Assembly: GCA_046757465.1 (NCBI GenBank)
Contig: JBHHYH010000030.1
Coordinates: forward strand, 1-35,339
Direction: 5' to 3'
Length of the DNA: 35,339 bases
Source of the DNA: Scalindua_A sp046757465
Lineage (GTDB): Bacteria > Planctomycetota > Brocadiia > Brocadiales > Scalinduaceae
Shown here: one piece after another, positions 15,947 through 24,722 of the stretch
How positions within the stretch are numbered: position 1 is the first letter of the stretch
How the letters are laid out: every line of letters starts with the position of its first letter
The notes under the pieces: generated by a model
What the model saw: only the letters and a program-made list of their open reading frames with translations
Databases searched by the model: none
What the model was told of the DNA's origin: nothing
Made by a program: the position numbers and the translations under genes

Positions 15947-17164
15947 TCAAGTATGGTACTCTGCGTTGATTTTTATGTACTCTTTCGATAGGTCACACGT
16001 CCACAATGTAGTGCCCTTCTCACCCATACCCAGATATAATTGAATTTTTATTTCATCTTTCTTCATTTCACTCAGTAACTTTTTTGGAATAGGTGTGACT
16101 GGCAAACCATTTTTATATATCAAAATCTTATTAATGAACAATTTTAACCTGGATTCATTAAGAGTAACCCCGGCATAACCTGCAGCCGAAATAATCCTTC
16201 CCCAGTTAGGGTCTTCACCATTTATGGCAGTCTTAACCAGAGGAGATTCCGCTACTCTTCGAGCAATTTCCTTTGCATCCGATTCCGTTTTTGCTTCATT
16301 AACCTCGACCTGAATAAATTTTGTAGCGCCCTCGCCGTCCTTTATTATTGCCTTTGCCATGCGCAATGTCACATAATCAAGCGCCTTTTGAAATGTTGCA
16401 AGAGCATTTCCGCTTTTGGATGTTAATGTCCGATTATGTGCCATACCATTTGCAAGGATCACCACCATATCGCTCGTACTCATGTGGCCATCTACTGTGA
16501 TCTGATTAAAAGAATGTTCTACAGATTTTTTGATGCAAGACCTTAAGGTATTTAATGAGATTGAGGCATCGGTAGTGATAAAACAAAACATTGTAGCCAT
16601 TTTCGGTGAAATCATACCAGAACCTTTGGCTATCGCCCCAATAGTAACCCCTTTTCCACTTATTCGTGTTTTAACGGCAATATATTTGGGCACGGTATCA
16701 GTAGTCATTATGGCCCTTGCAATATTTGTCGCATTGATATATTGCTTACCTAAACCTGCAAAAGTTTCCTTTATACCTGATTGAATCTTTTTCATCGGGA
16801 GGGGCCGTCCTATTATGCCGGTAGAGGCGACTATGACTTTATCTGGACTTACATTGAAATGTTCTGCCGTTAATCGTGCCATTGTCTCAGCATCTTTATA
16901 ACCTTTCTCTCCTGTACATGCATTAGCATTGCCACTGTTTACGACTATGGCATGTGCAGTGCCTTTTTTTACTATCTTTCTACTGTATTTTATTGGCGCT
17001 GCAACTATTTGATTTGTCGTAAAAAGCGCAGCTGCTTTGCATGGTTTTTCCGAGGTTATAATACCGATATCATGATTTTTAATGCTTCTTTTTAAACCAC
17101 AATGAACAGAGCCTGCTTTGTAACCCTTTGCAGCAATAACCCCTCTTGAAACTTCCTTAATCAT
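15947..17164 (-). CDS. argJ: Bifunctional glutamate N-acetyltransferase / amino-acid acetyltransferase
   Basis: Recycles the acetyl group from N-acetylornithine to glutamate in arginine synthesis. The 405-residue proenzyme cleaves itself before a Thr that becomes the nucleophile of the beta-chain. The site is visible as KGSGMISPKMATM (cleavage between Ala and Thr). Other landmarks are AALFTTNQIVAAPIKYSR, VVNSGNANACTG, ASTGIIGRPLP, VDGHMSTSDMVVILANG and NGEDPNWGRI. The start ATG 17162-17164 has GAAGGAG seven bases upstream. It has its own promoter at 17210-17237. The arginine decarboxylase gene lies 107 bp upstream on the same strand. Whether it can use acetyl-CoA as well (bifunctional) is not decided by sequence. 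Confidence 0.95.
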   Translation of the reverse strand: MIKEVSRGVIAAKGYKAGSVHCGLKRSIKNHDIGIITSEKPCKAAALFTTNQIVAAPIKYSRKIVKKGTAHAIVVNSGNANACTGEKGYKDAETMARLTAEHFNVSPDKVIVASTGIIGRPLPMKKIQSGIKETFAGLGKQYINATNIARAIMTTDTVPKYIAVKTRISGKGVTIGAIAKGSGMISPKMATMFCFITTDASISLNTLRSCIKKSVEHSFNQITVDGHMSTSDMVVILANGMAHNRTLTSKSGNALATFQKALDYVTLRMAKAIIKDGEGATKFIQVEVNEAKTESDAKEIARRVAESPLVKTAINGEDPNWGRIISAAGYAGVTLNESRLKLFINKILIYKNGLPVTPIPKKLLSEMKKDEIKIQLYLGMGEKGTTLWTCDLSKEYIKINAEYHT

Positions 17165-17209
17165 AAAGGCGCTCCTTCTTGATTGTATCTATGTATTGCA
17201 TGGTGTGTT

Positions 17210-17237
17210 ATTGTACTTAAGGATAAAGAAAATGCAA
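17210..17237 (-). promoter_or_regulatory. Predicted sigma-70 promoter of argJ
   Basis: On the minus strand, TTGCAT (17232-17237), a 16 bp spacer and TACAAT (17210-17215), in the 107 bp gap after the arginine decarboxylase gene. It leaves a leader of about 40 bases. No arginine-type operator palindrome was recognised. Confidence 0.5.
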
Positions 17238-17271
17238 TAGTGATGTGATATTAAAAATTTAATTGGGAGGA

Positions 17272-17814
17272 TTAAAGGACGAAAACAGCAGCAGCTACAA
17301 CCGTTGACCACAGGCCTCTTTTATCGCCAATAGCTGATTGTGTAGTATTTCTTGTCTTAACAATTTTGCCACTCATGCGAAATATTTCTTTACGTTCGTC
17401 ATAGTTCTTCTCAGGATCAAACTCAATGCCCAGTGTACTGGCAAGCATAGTTGCAGCCAGATCTTCTGCGTAATCGCCTGATTTCTCGTCTGTTTCGCCA
17501 TATGCATGATGTTCACTCAGGTACCCGTAGTGATTGGGTTCAGCAGGCACTGCTAACCCGATAGATGTAGATATCATTCTATTCGGCTCGTTAGTTGAAT
17601 TAATACTCATCACACAGAATACCATTTGACCGGGTTTTATGAGTTTAATACCTTGTGCCTTTGATATAATCCTGCAGTTTGGCGGAAAGATGCTTGATAC
17701 TCTAACCAGATTACATTTTTCTATACCTGCCTTTCGCAGTGCAAGTTCCAGTGACTGTAACTTCTCCTTATGCTTACCTACACCTTTTGTGAAGAAAATC
17801 TTTTTAGGAATCAA
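17272..17814 (-). CDS. pdaD: Pyruvoyl-dependent arginine decarboxylase
   Basis: Converts arginine to agmatine, the first step of polyamine synthesis. The 180-residue proenzyme splits at a Ser-Ser bond to make the pyruvoyl cofactor; the site is visible in LVRVSSIFPPNCRII (residues about 36-50). Supporting blocks are GQMVFCVMSINSTNEPNRMI, AVPAEPNHYGYLSEHHAYGE and AATMLASTLGIEFDPEKNYDE. This type is common in archaea and scattered bacteria. The start taken is TTG 17812-17814, with AGGTG five bases upstream; no ATG lies in frame before the conserved core. A 377 bp gap upstream holds the MITE-like copy B. Confidence 0.92.
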   Translation of the reverse strand: MIPKKIFFTKGVGKHKEKLQSLELALRKAGIEKCNLVRVSSIFPPNCRIISKAQGIKLIKPGQMVFCVMSINSTNEPNRMISTSIGLAVPAEPNHYGYLSEHHAYGETDEKSGDYAEDLAATMLASTLGIEFDPEKNYDERKEIFRMSGKIVKTRNTTQSAIGDKRGLWSTVVAAAVFVL

Positions 17815-17973
17815 ATTACACCTGTTTTAATGAAGGAGTATTTCAAATCTGAACTCAGCTTTGAAAAAATAGAATTTTATCAGAAGTGCTCTATTTAACG
17901 TGGTAAGCGAGGCAATCTAAATTCACTTTGGACAAATGAAACACATTTTTATACAAATTGCAATATAATTTTA

Positions 17974-18184
17974 CCTAAATTGAGAGATTTTTAAAGCTCA
18001 ATAGTGCTAATATTTTTTTAATATAGTAGTTACTTGTAAATTTATACCATCTAGTAAGTGACATAAAAACCACCCCTTCGCAATGCTCTTCCCCTCCCCT
18101 GTGGAGTAGAATTACTGTATTACTCCACAGGGGAGGGGACAAAGGGGAGGTCACATTAATTTTAGGAAAAATCGCTCAATTAGG
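17974..18184. repeat. MITE-like element, copy B
   Basis: Sister of copy A, about 211 bp. The left end CCTAAATTGAGAGATTTTT and the right end AAAAATCGCTCAATTAGG are inverted repeats. The centre is a perfect 18 bp stem (18091-18108 with 18121-18138; CCCCTCCCCTGTGGAGTA arm) with a 12-base loop, different from the centre of copy A. It ends about seven bases past the stop codon of the leftward MTH1187-family gene. No coding potential. The rest of the 17815-18191 gap shows no other clear feature. Confidence 0.75.
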
Positions 18185-18191
18185 TTTCATT

Positions 18192-18497
18192 TTATTTTCT
18201 TAATTTTTTGCCCAATTTTCTTTCTACAGACTGAACCTTTCCAACGATTCGGTTTGATTTGCCTTTGCGATCATCTATAGTGATTGTAGTTAATACACGA
18301 GCCGAGTCCTCCAACGTTCTTTCATGACACTTCCTTATGAGTCTCAGTATCTTATCCCAATCGCCTTCCAAAATGGTGCCCATGGAGTGTAGTTTATAAT
18401 TTATGCCACTTTCATCGACGATCTTTAATACATCTGCTACCTGAGTACTTAGACTATTTCCCTTGCCTATTGGTACGATACTGAAATTTGCTATCAT
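18192..18497 (-). CDS. MTH1187 family (UPF0045) thiamine-binding-like protein
   Basis: A 101-residue ferredoxin-fold protein of the MTH1187/YkoF-like group. MIANFSIVPIGKGNSLSTQV, DESGINYKLHSMGTILEGDW and RVLTTITIDDRKGK are characteristic. Members form tetramers, and some bind thiamine or related pyrimidines; the cellular role here is unknown. The ribosome site AGGGAG sits seven bases before ATG 18495-18497. It is a single gene between a divergent tRNA-Leu and the MITE-like copy B, and the basic C-terminus (RKLGKKLRK) ends the chain. Confidence 0.85.
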   Translation of the reverse strand: MIANFSIVPIGKGNSLSTQVADVLKIVDESGINYKLHSMGTILEGDWDKILRLIRKCHERTLEDSARVLTTITIDDRKGKSNRIVGKVQSVERKLGKKLRK

Positions 18498-18523
18498 TCT
18501 TTATCTCCCTTCACAAAAACGAA

Positions 18524-18551
18524 TTGACTTTCATCTGCACGGAGTTAAAAT
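18524..18551 (+). promoter_or_regulatory. Predicted promoter of tRNA-Leu
   Basis: TTGACT (18524-18529), a 16 bp spacer and TAAAAT (18546-18551). Transcription would start near 18558, eight bases before the mature tRNA, the usual spacing for a single tRNA gene. Confidence 0.65.
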
Positions 18552-18565
18552 GAATTTTGTCTTAA

Positions 18566-18648
18566 GCGGAAGTGGTGGAATGGCAGACACGCTAGGTTGA
18601 GGGCCTAGTCCTCGCAAGGGGGTGGGGGTTCGACTCCCCCCTTCCGCA
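18566..18648 (+). tRNA. tRNA-Leu (anticodon GAG)
   Basis: An 83-base class II tRNA. Acceptor GCGGAAG pairs with CTTCCGC, plus discriminator A. The anticodon stem CTAGG/CCTAG has loop TTGAGGG (anticodon GAG), a long variable arm follows (CCTCGCAAGGGGG region), and the T-arm is GGGGGTTCGACTCCCCC. The CCA end is not encoded. It converges on the cobA-hemD stop codon three bases away. Confidence 0.95.
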
Positions 18649-18651
18649 TTA

Positions 18652-20166
18652 TCATCCTACTCTTTCAACTATTGCCTTTGTTAAACCCGGAATTGTATAT
18701 TCATCAGCTTTTATAGAGACCTCAATATCCATTTCTTCTGCCGTCTTAGTGGTTATTGGCCCTATGCTTGCGAATTTTACCTTTTCCTTGAATGTGGCCA
18801 GGTTGTCTTCACCTACAATCTTTACGAAATTTCGCACCGTGGAAGAACTTGTGAAGGTTACAATATCAACCACTCCATCTTTCAGGCTCTCCAGAATCGC
18901 AGCATCTCCGTTACTTGCGACAACTGTTTTATAGGCAATAACCTCCATAACATCTGCCCCCAATTTTTGTAATTCCTCAGGAAGGTAGCTTCGTGCAATA
19001 TCCGCCCGTGGCATTAAGATTCGCTTTCCTCTGAGGTCTTCAATCTTTTTGAATACTTCGACCACGCTTTCAGCAACGTATTTAGGTGGTTGGCAGTCCA
19101 CTCTGATGTGGAACTCTTTTATCCTTTCTGCTGTTGCTGGCCCTATAGCACATATCTTTACTCCTTTAAGGTCCCTAATATCACCTCCTAAATTAAATAG
19201 TCTATGAAAGAAAGAGTCAACGCCATTTACACTTGTAAAAATAATCCAGTCAGTGGATTCTAATCTTTTTATCCCTTTGTCAAGAGGGTCAAAGTTGTCC
19301 GGATTGGTTATACTTATGGTTGGAAACTCCAGAACATTTGCACCAAGGCAGATAAGTTTCTCGGAGAACTCACTTGCCTGATCTCTCGAGCGAGTGACTA
19401 TAATAGTCTTGCCAAAAAGGGGTTTTGTTTCATACCAATTTAACTGATCTCTGAGTTTTACGACTTCTCCCACTATCGTGATGGCAGGAGGTTTGATTTT
19501 TTTTGCCTTTTCTACAATATTTGATAATGTGCCAGTAACTGTTTGTTGTGCAGGAGTGGTCCCCCACCTTATTACGGCTACTGGTGTATCCTTAGAACGA
19601 CCGTGTTTGATAAGTTGTTCAACTATATTTGGAAGGTTTTTAACACCCATGTAGAATGTTAGCGTACCTATGCCGGTACTTATTTTCCCCCAATCGATTT
19701 CACTTTGTTCCTTCGCTGGATCTTCATGACCTGTGATGAGACCAAACGTGGATGTACAGGAACGATGAGTTACCGGTATACCAGCGTAAGCAGGCGTAGC
19801 TACTGCTGCAGTTATTCCGGGAACAATCTCAAAAGGTATATTGTTTTCTTTCAGGAACACTGCCTCTTCTCCTCCTCTGCCGAATACGAACGGATCTCCA
19901 CCCTTTAGTCTAGCCACAATTTTATCTTCCTTAGCCTTGTTTACAATTAGTCTATTGATGTCTTCTTGCTCCATTGTATGTTTATTTCCCTGTTTACCCA
20001 CATAGATTATGTCGGCTTCGTTTTTGGCTTCTTTCAACAAGGAAGTGTTAACGAGATGGTCGTAAATAATAACATCGGCTTTCTTAATACAAGCCATTCC
20101 TTTTATGGTAATTAATTCAGGGTCACCAGGACCCGCCCCAACCAGGTAAACGATACTTCTATTCAT
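18652..20166 (-). CDS. cobA-hemD: Uroporphyrinogen-III C-methyltransferase / uroporphyrinogen-III synthase fusion
   Basis: A 504-residue fusion of two tetrapyrrole enzymes. Residues 1-240 are SUMT/CobA, which makes precorrin-2 with two SAM: YLVGAGPGDPELITIKG, VIYDHLV, RLKGGDPFVFGRGGEEA, GITAAVATPAYAGIPVTHR, and TFYMGVKNLPNIV. Residues 250-504 are HemD, which closes uroporphyrinogen III: IIVTRSRDQASEFSEKL, TDWIIFTSVNGVDSFF, CAIGPATAERI, ILMPRADIARSYLPEEL, and DIVTFTSSSTVRNF. It therefore sits at the branch between heme and siroheme, cobalamin or heme d1. It is the last gene of a leftward run and begins 33 bp after the GDPD-HEAT gene. Confidence 0.94.
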   Translation of the reverse strand: MNRSIVYLVGAGPGDPELITIKGMACIKKADVIIYDHLVNTSLLKEAKNEADIIYVGKQGNKHTMEQEDINRLIVNKAKEDKIVARLKGGDPFVFGRGGEEAVFLKENNIPFEIVPGITAAVATPAYAGIPVTHRSCTSTFGLITGHEDPAKEQSEIDWGKISTGIGTLTFYMGVKNLPNIVEQLIKHGRSKDTPVAVIRWGTTPAQQTVTGTLSNIVEKAKKIKPPAITIVGEVVKLRDQLNWYETKPLFGKTIIVTRSRDQASEFSEKLICLGANVLEFPTISITNPDNFDPLDKGIKRLESTDWIIFTSVNGVDSFFHRLFNLGGDIRDLKGVKICAIGPATAERIKEFHIRVDCQPPKYVAESVVEVFKKIEDLRGKRILMPRADIARSYLPEELQKLGADVMEVIAYKTVVASNGDAAILESLKDGVVDIVTFTSSSTVRNFVKIVGEDNLATFKEKVKFASIGPITTKTAEEMDIEVSIKADEYTIPGLTKAIVERVG

Positions 20167-20199
20167 TGGTTCCTTATCATTTGTTTTTCATTGTTAAAG

Positions 20200-22023
20200 T
20201 TATAATCTAATTCTTTGCATTGCCTCTTTTGCATATTCCACTACAACTTCGTCTTCATCAGAAAGTATTTCCTTAAGTGCATTTTTTGCTTTGGCTCCTC
20301 CAATCCTGCCAAGCGCCCAGGCTGCCATTTTTCTTGCCTCTGTATCTTTATCCTTTAGCGCCCACAAGAGAGGAACTATTGCATCTCTGCTCCTTATCCA
20401 TCCCAGTACCATTGCAGATCTTTCACGAACCGATTTACTAGTATCTCTCAATGCTGAAATTAAGTATGGTACCGCAGGGTTTCCAATCCTTATTAAGGCC
20501 CAGCTAGCTCTTCTGCGAGTACTTTTTTCGTTATCGCCCAGTGAAAACACAAGAGCTCTTATTGCATCTTTCCCTATTTTTGCTAATGCCCATGCCGCTC
20601 TATTACGTGCCCATGAAGCTTCTTTACCCGCATCAGTTGCCAGGAGAGCCTTAAGCGAGTTTACGGCTTTTTTGTTACCAATTTTTCCCAGAGCACCGGC
20701 ACAACCTTTCTTAACCGTCCAGTTTCTGTCATTTTTAAGTGCTGTTATTAAGGTATAAACAGAATCAGCATCTTTTATTTCACCTAAGGCCCTTGCAGCG
20801 TCATACCTGACATAGGGATCTTTATCATTTAATAATATCTCATTTAGTACTGGTACTGTTTGCTTATCTGCAATTTTTTTAAGTGCCAGTATTATTTCTC
20901 TTTTTAATTCTGAATCACCGGTTTCTAATTGCATGACAAGCGGCTCTACAGCACTTTTATCTCCGATAAATCCTAAAGCCCATGCGGCATTCCTTCTAAC
21001 CATAATTGAAGGAAGCGAGTTGCCTTTTTCTTTTTTGAAAGTTGAAATAATTTTTCTGATAGGATTGAAACGCTTCAAGCTTTTTTTATGAGCTAAGAGT
21101 TGAATCAATGGTGGAACTGAAATTTCTTGTGGTAGAGTACTTGTTGCCAGTGCAGCCATTCTCGACTTATCAGGTGATTCATTTATCATTATATCCACTA
21201 GGACATGTACTTGTCCTTCGTTTCCGTTCCTTTTAATTTTTAATTTGTTTTTACTTTTCTTATTTTCCCTCTTTTGTTGATTTCTTGCCTTATAATGCAA
21301 CAGATCAATTGCAACACTAGGGTAATCCGTCAGAATAACATCAACACCCTTAATCATCCTTTCCTTCATTTTATCTCTGTCATCAGAGTTAATAAGACTC
21401 GTTCCAATATGATTATGTCTTTCATGAACTAATTCTATCGTATCATTGGTCAGTTTATTGGGCGGTACGAATACTAATTTAGCCCCTTGAATCCCTGTTT
21501 CCGTACTACGAGTAGCCTCCAATGTTCCGCCAAAGTAAATTTGATTTAACATGTCAAATTCTCTAATAAGGGAGATGGCTTGTTGTTCAATACCATGTTC
21601 TTTGACATTTAATATAATTTTGATGTTTTTCTCTTTTGCAAATTGTAAAACATCAGATAAAAGTGGCACTTCTTCTCCAGTGAATTCTTCTCCTTTCCAT
21701 GCCCCTGCATCGTACTGTTTTATCTCATCATATAACAAGTTGCTGACGTAACCCTTGCCATCGGTTGTCCGGTCAATTGTGTCATCATGCATTAAGATCA
21801 ACTTATCATCTTTCGTTTTTCTTACATCTATCTCTAAACCACCTACACCTATATTTATTGCCTCCTCAAAGGCAACAAATGTATTTTCTGGGGTATCTTC
21901 CAGCGAGCCATGCCGTGCGATGACGATAATATTTTCGGACAATTCTTCTGAAATTACCGTTTGTGAATGTATTATGAAAATTATTACAATGATGATAATT
22001 TTGTAAGACACTTTATTTGCCAT
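20200..22023 (-). CDS. Exported glycerophosphodiester phosphodiesterase-HEAT repeat fusion
   Basis: A 607-residue fusion. Residues 8-24 are a signal peptide core (KIIIIVIIFIIHSQTV). Residues 32-250 are a GDPD barrel, which would hydrolyse glycerophosphodiesters to glycerol 3-phosphate: TPENTFVAF, GGLEIDVRKTKDDKLILMHD, DRTTDG, and TDYPSVAIDLL. The usual AHRG opening reads ARHG, with the His and Arg swapped. From about residue 270 to the end lie HEAT-like repeats of about 31 residues (RNAAWALGFIGDKSAVEPL, VRYDAARALGEIKDADSV, ARKMAAWALGRIGGAKAKNA). The repeats probably bind a partner. It is nine bases after the lptC/ostA gene. Catalytic activity is uncertain because of the swapped motif. Confidence 0.85.
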   Translation of the reverse strand: MANKVSYKIIIIVIIFIIHSQTVISEELSENIIVIARHGSLEDTPENTFVAFEEAINIGVGGLEIDVRKTKDDKLILMHDDTIDRTTDGKGYVSNLLYDEIKQYDAGAWKGEEFTGEEVPLLSDVLQFAKEKNIKIILNVKEHGIEQQAISLIREFDMLNQIYFGGTLEATRSTETGIQGAKLVFVPPNKLTNDTIELVHERHNHIGTSLINSDDRDKMKERMIKGVDVILTDYPSVAIDLLHYKARNQQKRENKKSKNKLKIKRNGNEGQVHVLVDIMINESPDKSRMAALATSTLPQEISVPPLIQLLAHKKSLKRFNPIRKIISTFKKEKGNSLPSIMVRRNAAWALGFIGDKSAVEPLVMQLETGDSELKREIILALKKIADKQTVPVLNEILLNDKDPYVRYDAARALGEIKDADSVYTLITALKNDRNWTVKKGCAGALGKIGNKKAVNSLKALLATDAGKEASWARNRAAWALAKIGKDAIRALVFSLGDNEKSTRRRASWALIRIGNPAVPYLISALRDTSKSVRERSAMVLGWIRSRDAIVPLLWALKDKDTEARKMAAWALGRIGGAKAKNALKEILSDEDEVVVEYAKEAMQRIRL

Positions 22024-22032
22024 TCAATGTAT

Positions 22033-24024
22033 TTATCGCTGTTCTGCGTAGATTTGCCAGTGTGGTTTCCCTTCCCAGTGGACTCTTTGTGAATTCATAT
22101 CAAAATATATCTTTTCAGAAAATGTTCGAGCACCTGACCTTCTTAATTCTGCAAGAGGGTCTCCCGTAAGCACCGCAAGGTCTTCTGAAAAATCCCAAAC
22201 AAGTAATGTCCCGACTCCTTCTGTATTCTCTAACCTCGGACTTTCAATATAAACATTCCCTAATGCAGTGATTTTTTTTATCTCATCTTTGTCAAAAAAA
22301 AGTACGTCTAGTCTGTCACAATCAAGTTTTTCTTCTCCTTTAACGGTATTAACCATTTCATAAAAGATTGCAGTTTTATTTTTGCCATTGTACACCATCT
22401 TTTCATTCCAGTTAATATCAACAAATTCAGAATCTTCTTCTTTCTTTGCATGAGTTTTGACTAATAGGTTTCCTTTCCCTTCCGCAAACATTTTGTTTTC
22501 ATCTTCCGAAAAGGAAATCTTTGGTGCTGATATTTGTCTTTCACCATCTTTAACTGATGCCAGAGGGCTCCCGTATAATTCAATGTAATTTCCTCTAGAA
22601 AACCATACCATTTTTTCTCCCCGTGCTTCCCTAAGCGAATCACCCCTTTTTTCAATAAAGAGAACATCCCTGGTAGCTTCCAACTTCTGCATCCCCTCAT
22701 TTTCATCATCAAAAGTTACTATCAACTCCTCACAATACAATTTTGATCCTTTCTTATTTACAACAACTTCTTCTTCAAAAATAGCCTGGTTTACATCCTG
22801 TTGAAAGGACATTCTACCGCTCCAAGTAATTGTGATACTTTCGTAAGCTTGGTTTTTACTGGAAGAGGGAATAATTGACTTTGTTTCTTTGTTCTCCTCT
22901 TGTTCATCACTCTTTTTACTTCCTACACTAACAGTGGTAATTAATTGCCCGCCTACGGGAATATCCATTCTGCCTTGATCTTTAAAGAACTTAATCCTGG
23001 CAGCAGCTATTGACACCTTGTCGTCAAAGAATTCAGCTACAGGATCATCATCTAGTATTGCGACTTGCTTTTCTGAATCCCATGACAAATTTTCTCCCTT
23101 TGCCGTTTTTGTGCCATCGGACGCCAAAACATTTCCACTTGCTATTACGTTCTTTACATTTTCCATACTCGAGTCAAAAGATATTGTTAATTTATCTGCA
23201 AATATAGTGGACTTACCTTTTGAAACACGCACATTATCATGAAATGTTATAAGCTTTTTTTCGTTCTCAAAAACCAATTCTCCACTAGACCGAATGAAAA
23301 TATTCTCATCGATATTTCCATTTGCAATGGCCGTTTGGCCCTTAAAATTTGAAGCAGTAGCTTCTTTCCCGGGAAAAAGGAAGAAATCGTCACGATTACT
23401 TTTTACTTCCATTTCAGGGTCATCTTTGACCCATGCTTTTGAATCAGTCAAACTAATTTCAAAGCCCGATCCTGTAATCTCCATACCTTCACTTTTAATT
23501 GCAACAAAACCATCTGTATTAATTATTTTCTCATCAGGTAAGTACTTTAAATCATCGGTGTATATCTTAAAATCTTCTTCTAATCTGGTTATCACATTTC
23601 CATAGAGAAACCCTTTATTGGTCTCTTTATATATCTCCCCGAAATCGGAAGTTATGACTATGTTTCCTGGCTGGTTATTATTTTCGTTACTAGCATTTAA
23701 AAATTCGATCTCAGGCTTTGTAATCTTGTAAATTCTATTTTTGAGAAATACAGTATAGGCACCCCTAATCACCGAAACTTCCCTTCCATCTTTGTCATAG
23801 TTTGGCAAATAAAGGCCGTATATTTCTTGGGTTATATCTTTTATGTCTGATTTTTGAGTTAGCCTCTGCATTCTTTTAGAGCTTTCGTCTATTATTTTTT
23901 TTAACACGGGTTGCTCTTCTTTTTTGATGTAAGAGGTATATTCAAGTAAGCCGGAGAGCGAAAGAGCCAAAAGTAGAAAGCAAACAATTATTATTCCCAT
24001 ATAAAAGAAACGTCGTTTTCTCAT
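22033..24024 (-). CDS. lptC: LptC-like protein with multiple OstA/LptA repeats
   Basis: A 663-residue envelope protein. One membrane anchor lies near residues 8-27 (FYMGIIIVCFLLLALSLSGLL), then an LptC-like segment (residues 55-210: IYGLYLPNYDKDGREVSVIRG, GNIVITSDFGEIYKE, and VKSNRDDFFLFPGKEATA). After that come repeated OstA/LptA-type strands such as FENEKKLITFHDNVRVSKGKST, VIASGNVLASDGTK and LDCDRLDVLFFDKDEIKKI. LptC and LptA relay lipopolysaccharide through the periplasm, and normal LptC is about 190 residues. This chain may combine both roles, which fits its place after kdsC and kdsD. The LptB, F and G partners are not in the window. Confidence 0.78.
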   Translation of the reverse strand: MRKRRFFYMGIIIVCFLLLALSLSGLLEYTSYIKKEEQPVLKKIIDESSKRMQRLTQKSDIKDITQEIYGLYLPNYDKDGREVSVIRGAYTVFLKNRIYKITKPEIEFLNASNENNNQPGNIVITSDFGEIYKETNKGFLYGNVITRLEEDFKIYTDDLKYLPDEKIINTDGFVAIKSEGMEITGSGFEISLTDSKAWVKDDPEMEVKSNRDDFFLFPGKEATASNFKGQTAIANGNIDENIFIRSSGELVFENEKKLITFHDNVRVSKGKSTIFADKLTISFDSSMENVKNVIASGNVLASDGTKTAKGENLSWDSEKQVAILDDDPVAEFFDDKVSIAAARIKFFKDQGRMDIPVGGQLITTVSVGSKKSDEQEENKETKSIIPSSSKNQAYESITITWSGRMSFQQDVNQAIFEEEVVVNKKGSKLYCEELIVTFDDENEGMQKLEATRDVLFIEKRGDSLREARGEKMVWFSRGNYIELYGSPLASVKDGERQISAPKISFSEDENKMFAEGKGNLLVKTHAKKEEDSEFVDINWNEKMVYNGKNKTAIFYEMVNTVKGEEKLDCDRLDVLFFDKDEIKKITALGNVYIESPRLENTEGVGTLLVWDFSEDLAVLTGDPLAELRRSGARTFSEKIYFDMNSQRVHWEGKPHWQIYAEQR

Positions 24025-24100
24025 AATAGACTTAAACCTCTTTCAGTCGTCAATTTAAACATCCTTCTTATATTAGCCAACTCCTGGAAATTTTGAGATT

Positions 24101-24601
24101 TCAGTAATATCTCGAGATTATCATGTTCCATTTACCCTGTGATTTCAGGATTTTTTCTGTCACTTCACGTATAGCACCATACCCTCCGGGTGCACTAGTC
24201 ACATACGAAACGCTTCTCTTTAATTCTAAGGGTGCATTGGGTACGGCAACTGAAAACCCAACCCTTCTTAAGATTGGCAGATCAATAAGGTCATCACCAA
24301 TATAGCAGGTTTCATTATCTTTTATTCTATGCTTTTTGAGAATCTTCTCGTACGCTTCTATCTTATTATGTATGCCCTGGTATACATCTTCTATACAAAG
24401 TTCTTTAGCTCGATGTGCCACAGCCTTGCTTTCCCTCCCGCTGATAATGGCCGTCTTTATACCTGCACGATGTAAATAAGTAATACCCGTACCATCCTGC
24501 ACGTAAAAGACTTTTGATTCGTTGCCATTCGCATCCAATATAATCTTTCCATCTGTAAGCACCCCATCCACATCAATAATAACAATTTTTATTTCATTCA
24601 A
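24101..24601 (-). CDS. kdsC: 3-deoxy-D-manno-octulosonate 8-phosphate phosphatase
   Basis: Removes phosphate from Kdo 8-phosphate in the synthesis of the inner-core lipopolysaccharide sugar Kdo. The 166-residue chain is a haloacid dehalogenase with DVDGVLTDG (residues 10-18, nucleophile Asp10 and general acid Asp12), AGIKTAIISGRES and CYIGDDLIDLPILRRVG. No cap domain is inserted, as expected of KdsC. The start is TTG at 24599-24601, since a stop codon precedes it in frame and no ATG is available. A GGAG lies 12 bases upstream. It stands between kdsD (195 bp) and lptC/ostA (76 bp), in the common Gram-negative order. Confidence 0.92.
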   Translation of the reverse strand: MNEIKIVIIDVDGVLTDGKIILDANGNESKVFYVQDGTGITYLHRAGIKTAIISGRESKAVAHRAKELCIEDVYQGIHNKIEAYEKILKKHRIKDNETCYIGDDLIDLPILRRVGFSVAVPNAPLELKRSVSYVTSAPGGYGAIREVTEKILKSQGKWNMIISRYY

Positions 24602-24722
24602 TACTTAATAAATCTCCGGGTTCAAGAATGACAAAGATTGTAACATAAAAGTCTTAAAGCTGCTCAAAATTCAGTGGAATCCTGAGCAAATATTAAAAAT
24701 GCAATTTTCGAATGCAAAACAG

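Noticed and set aside
20291..20758. A 155-codon plus-strand frame with many Ala and Leu
   Set aside because: It is the antisense of the HEAT repeats, whose regular codons give a spurious long frame.
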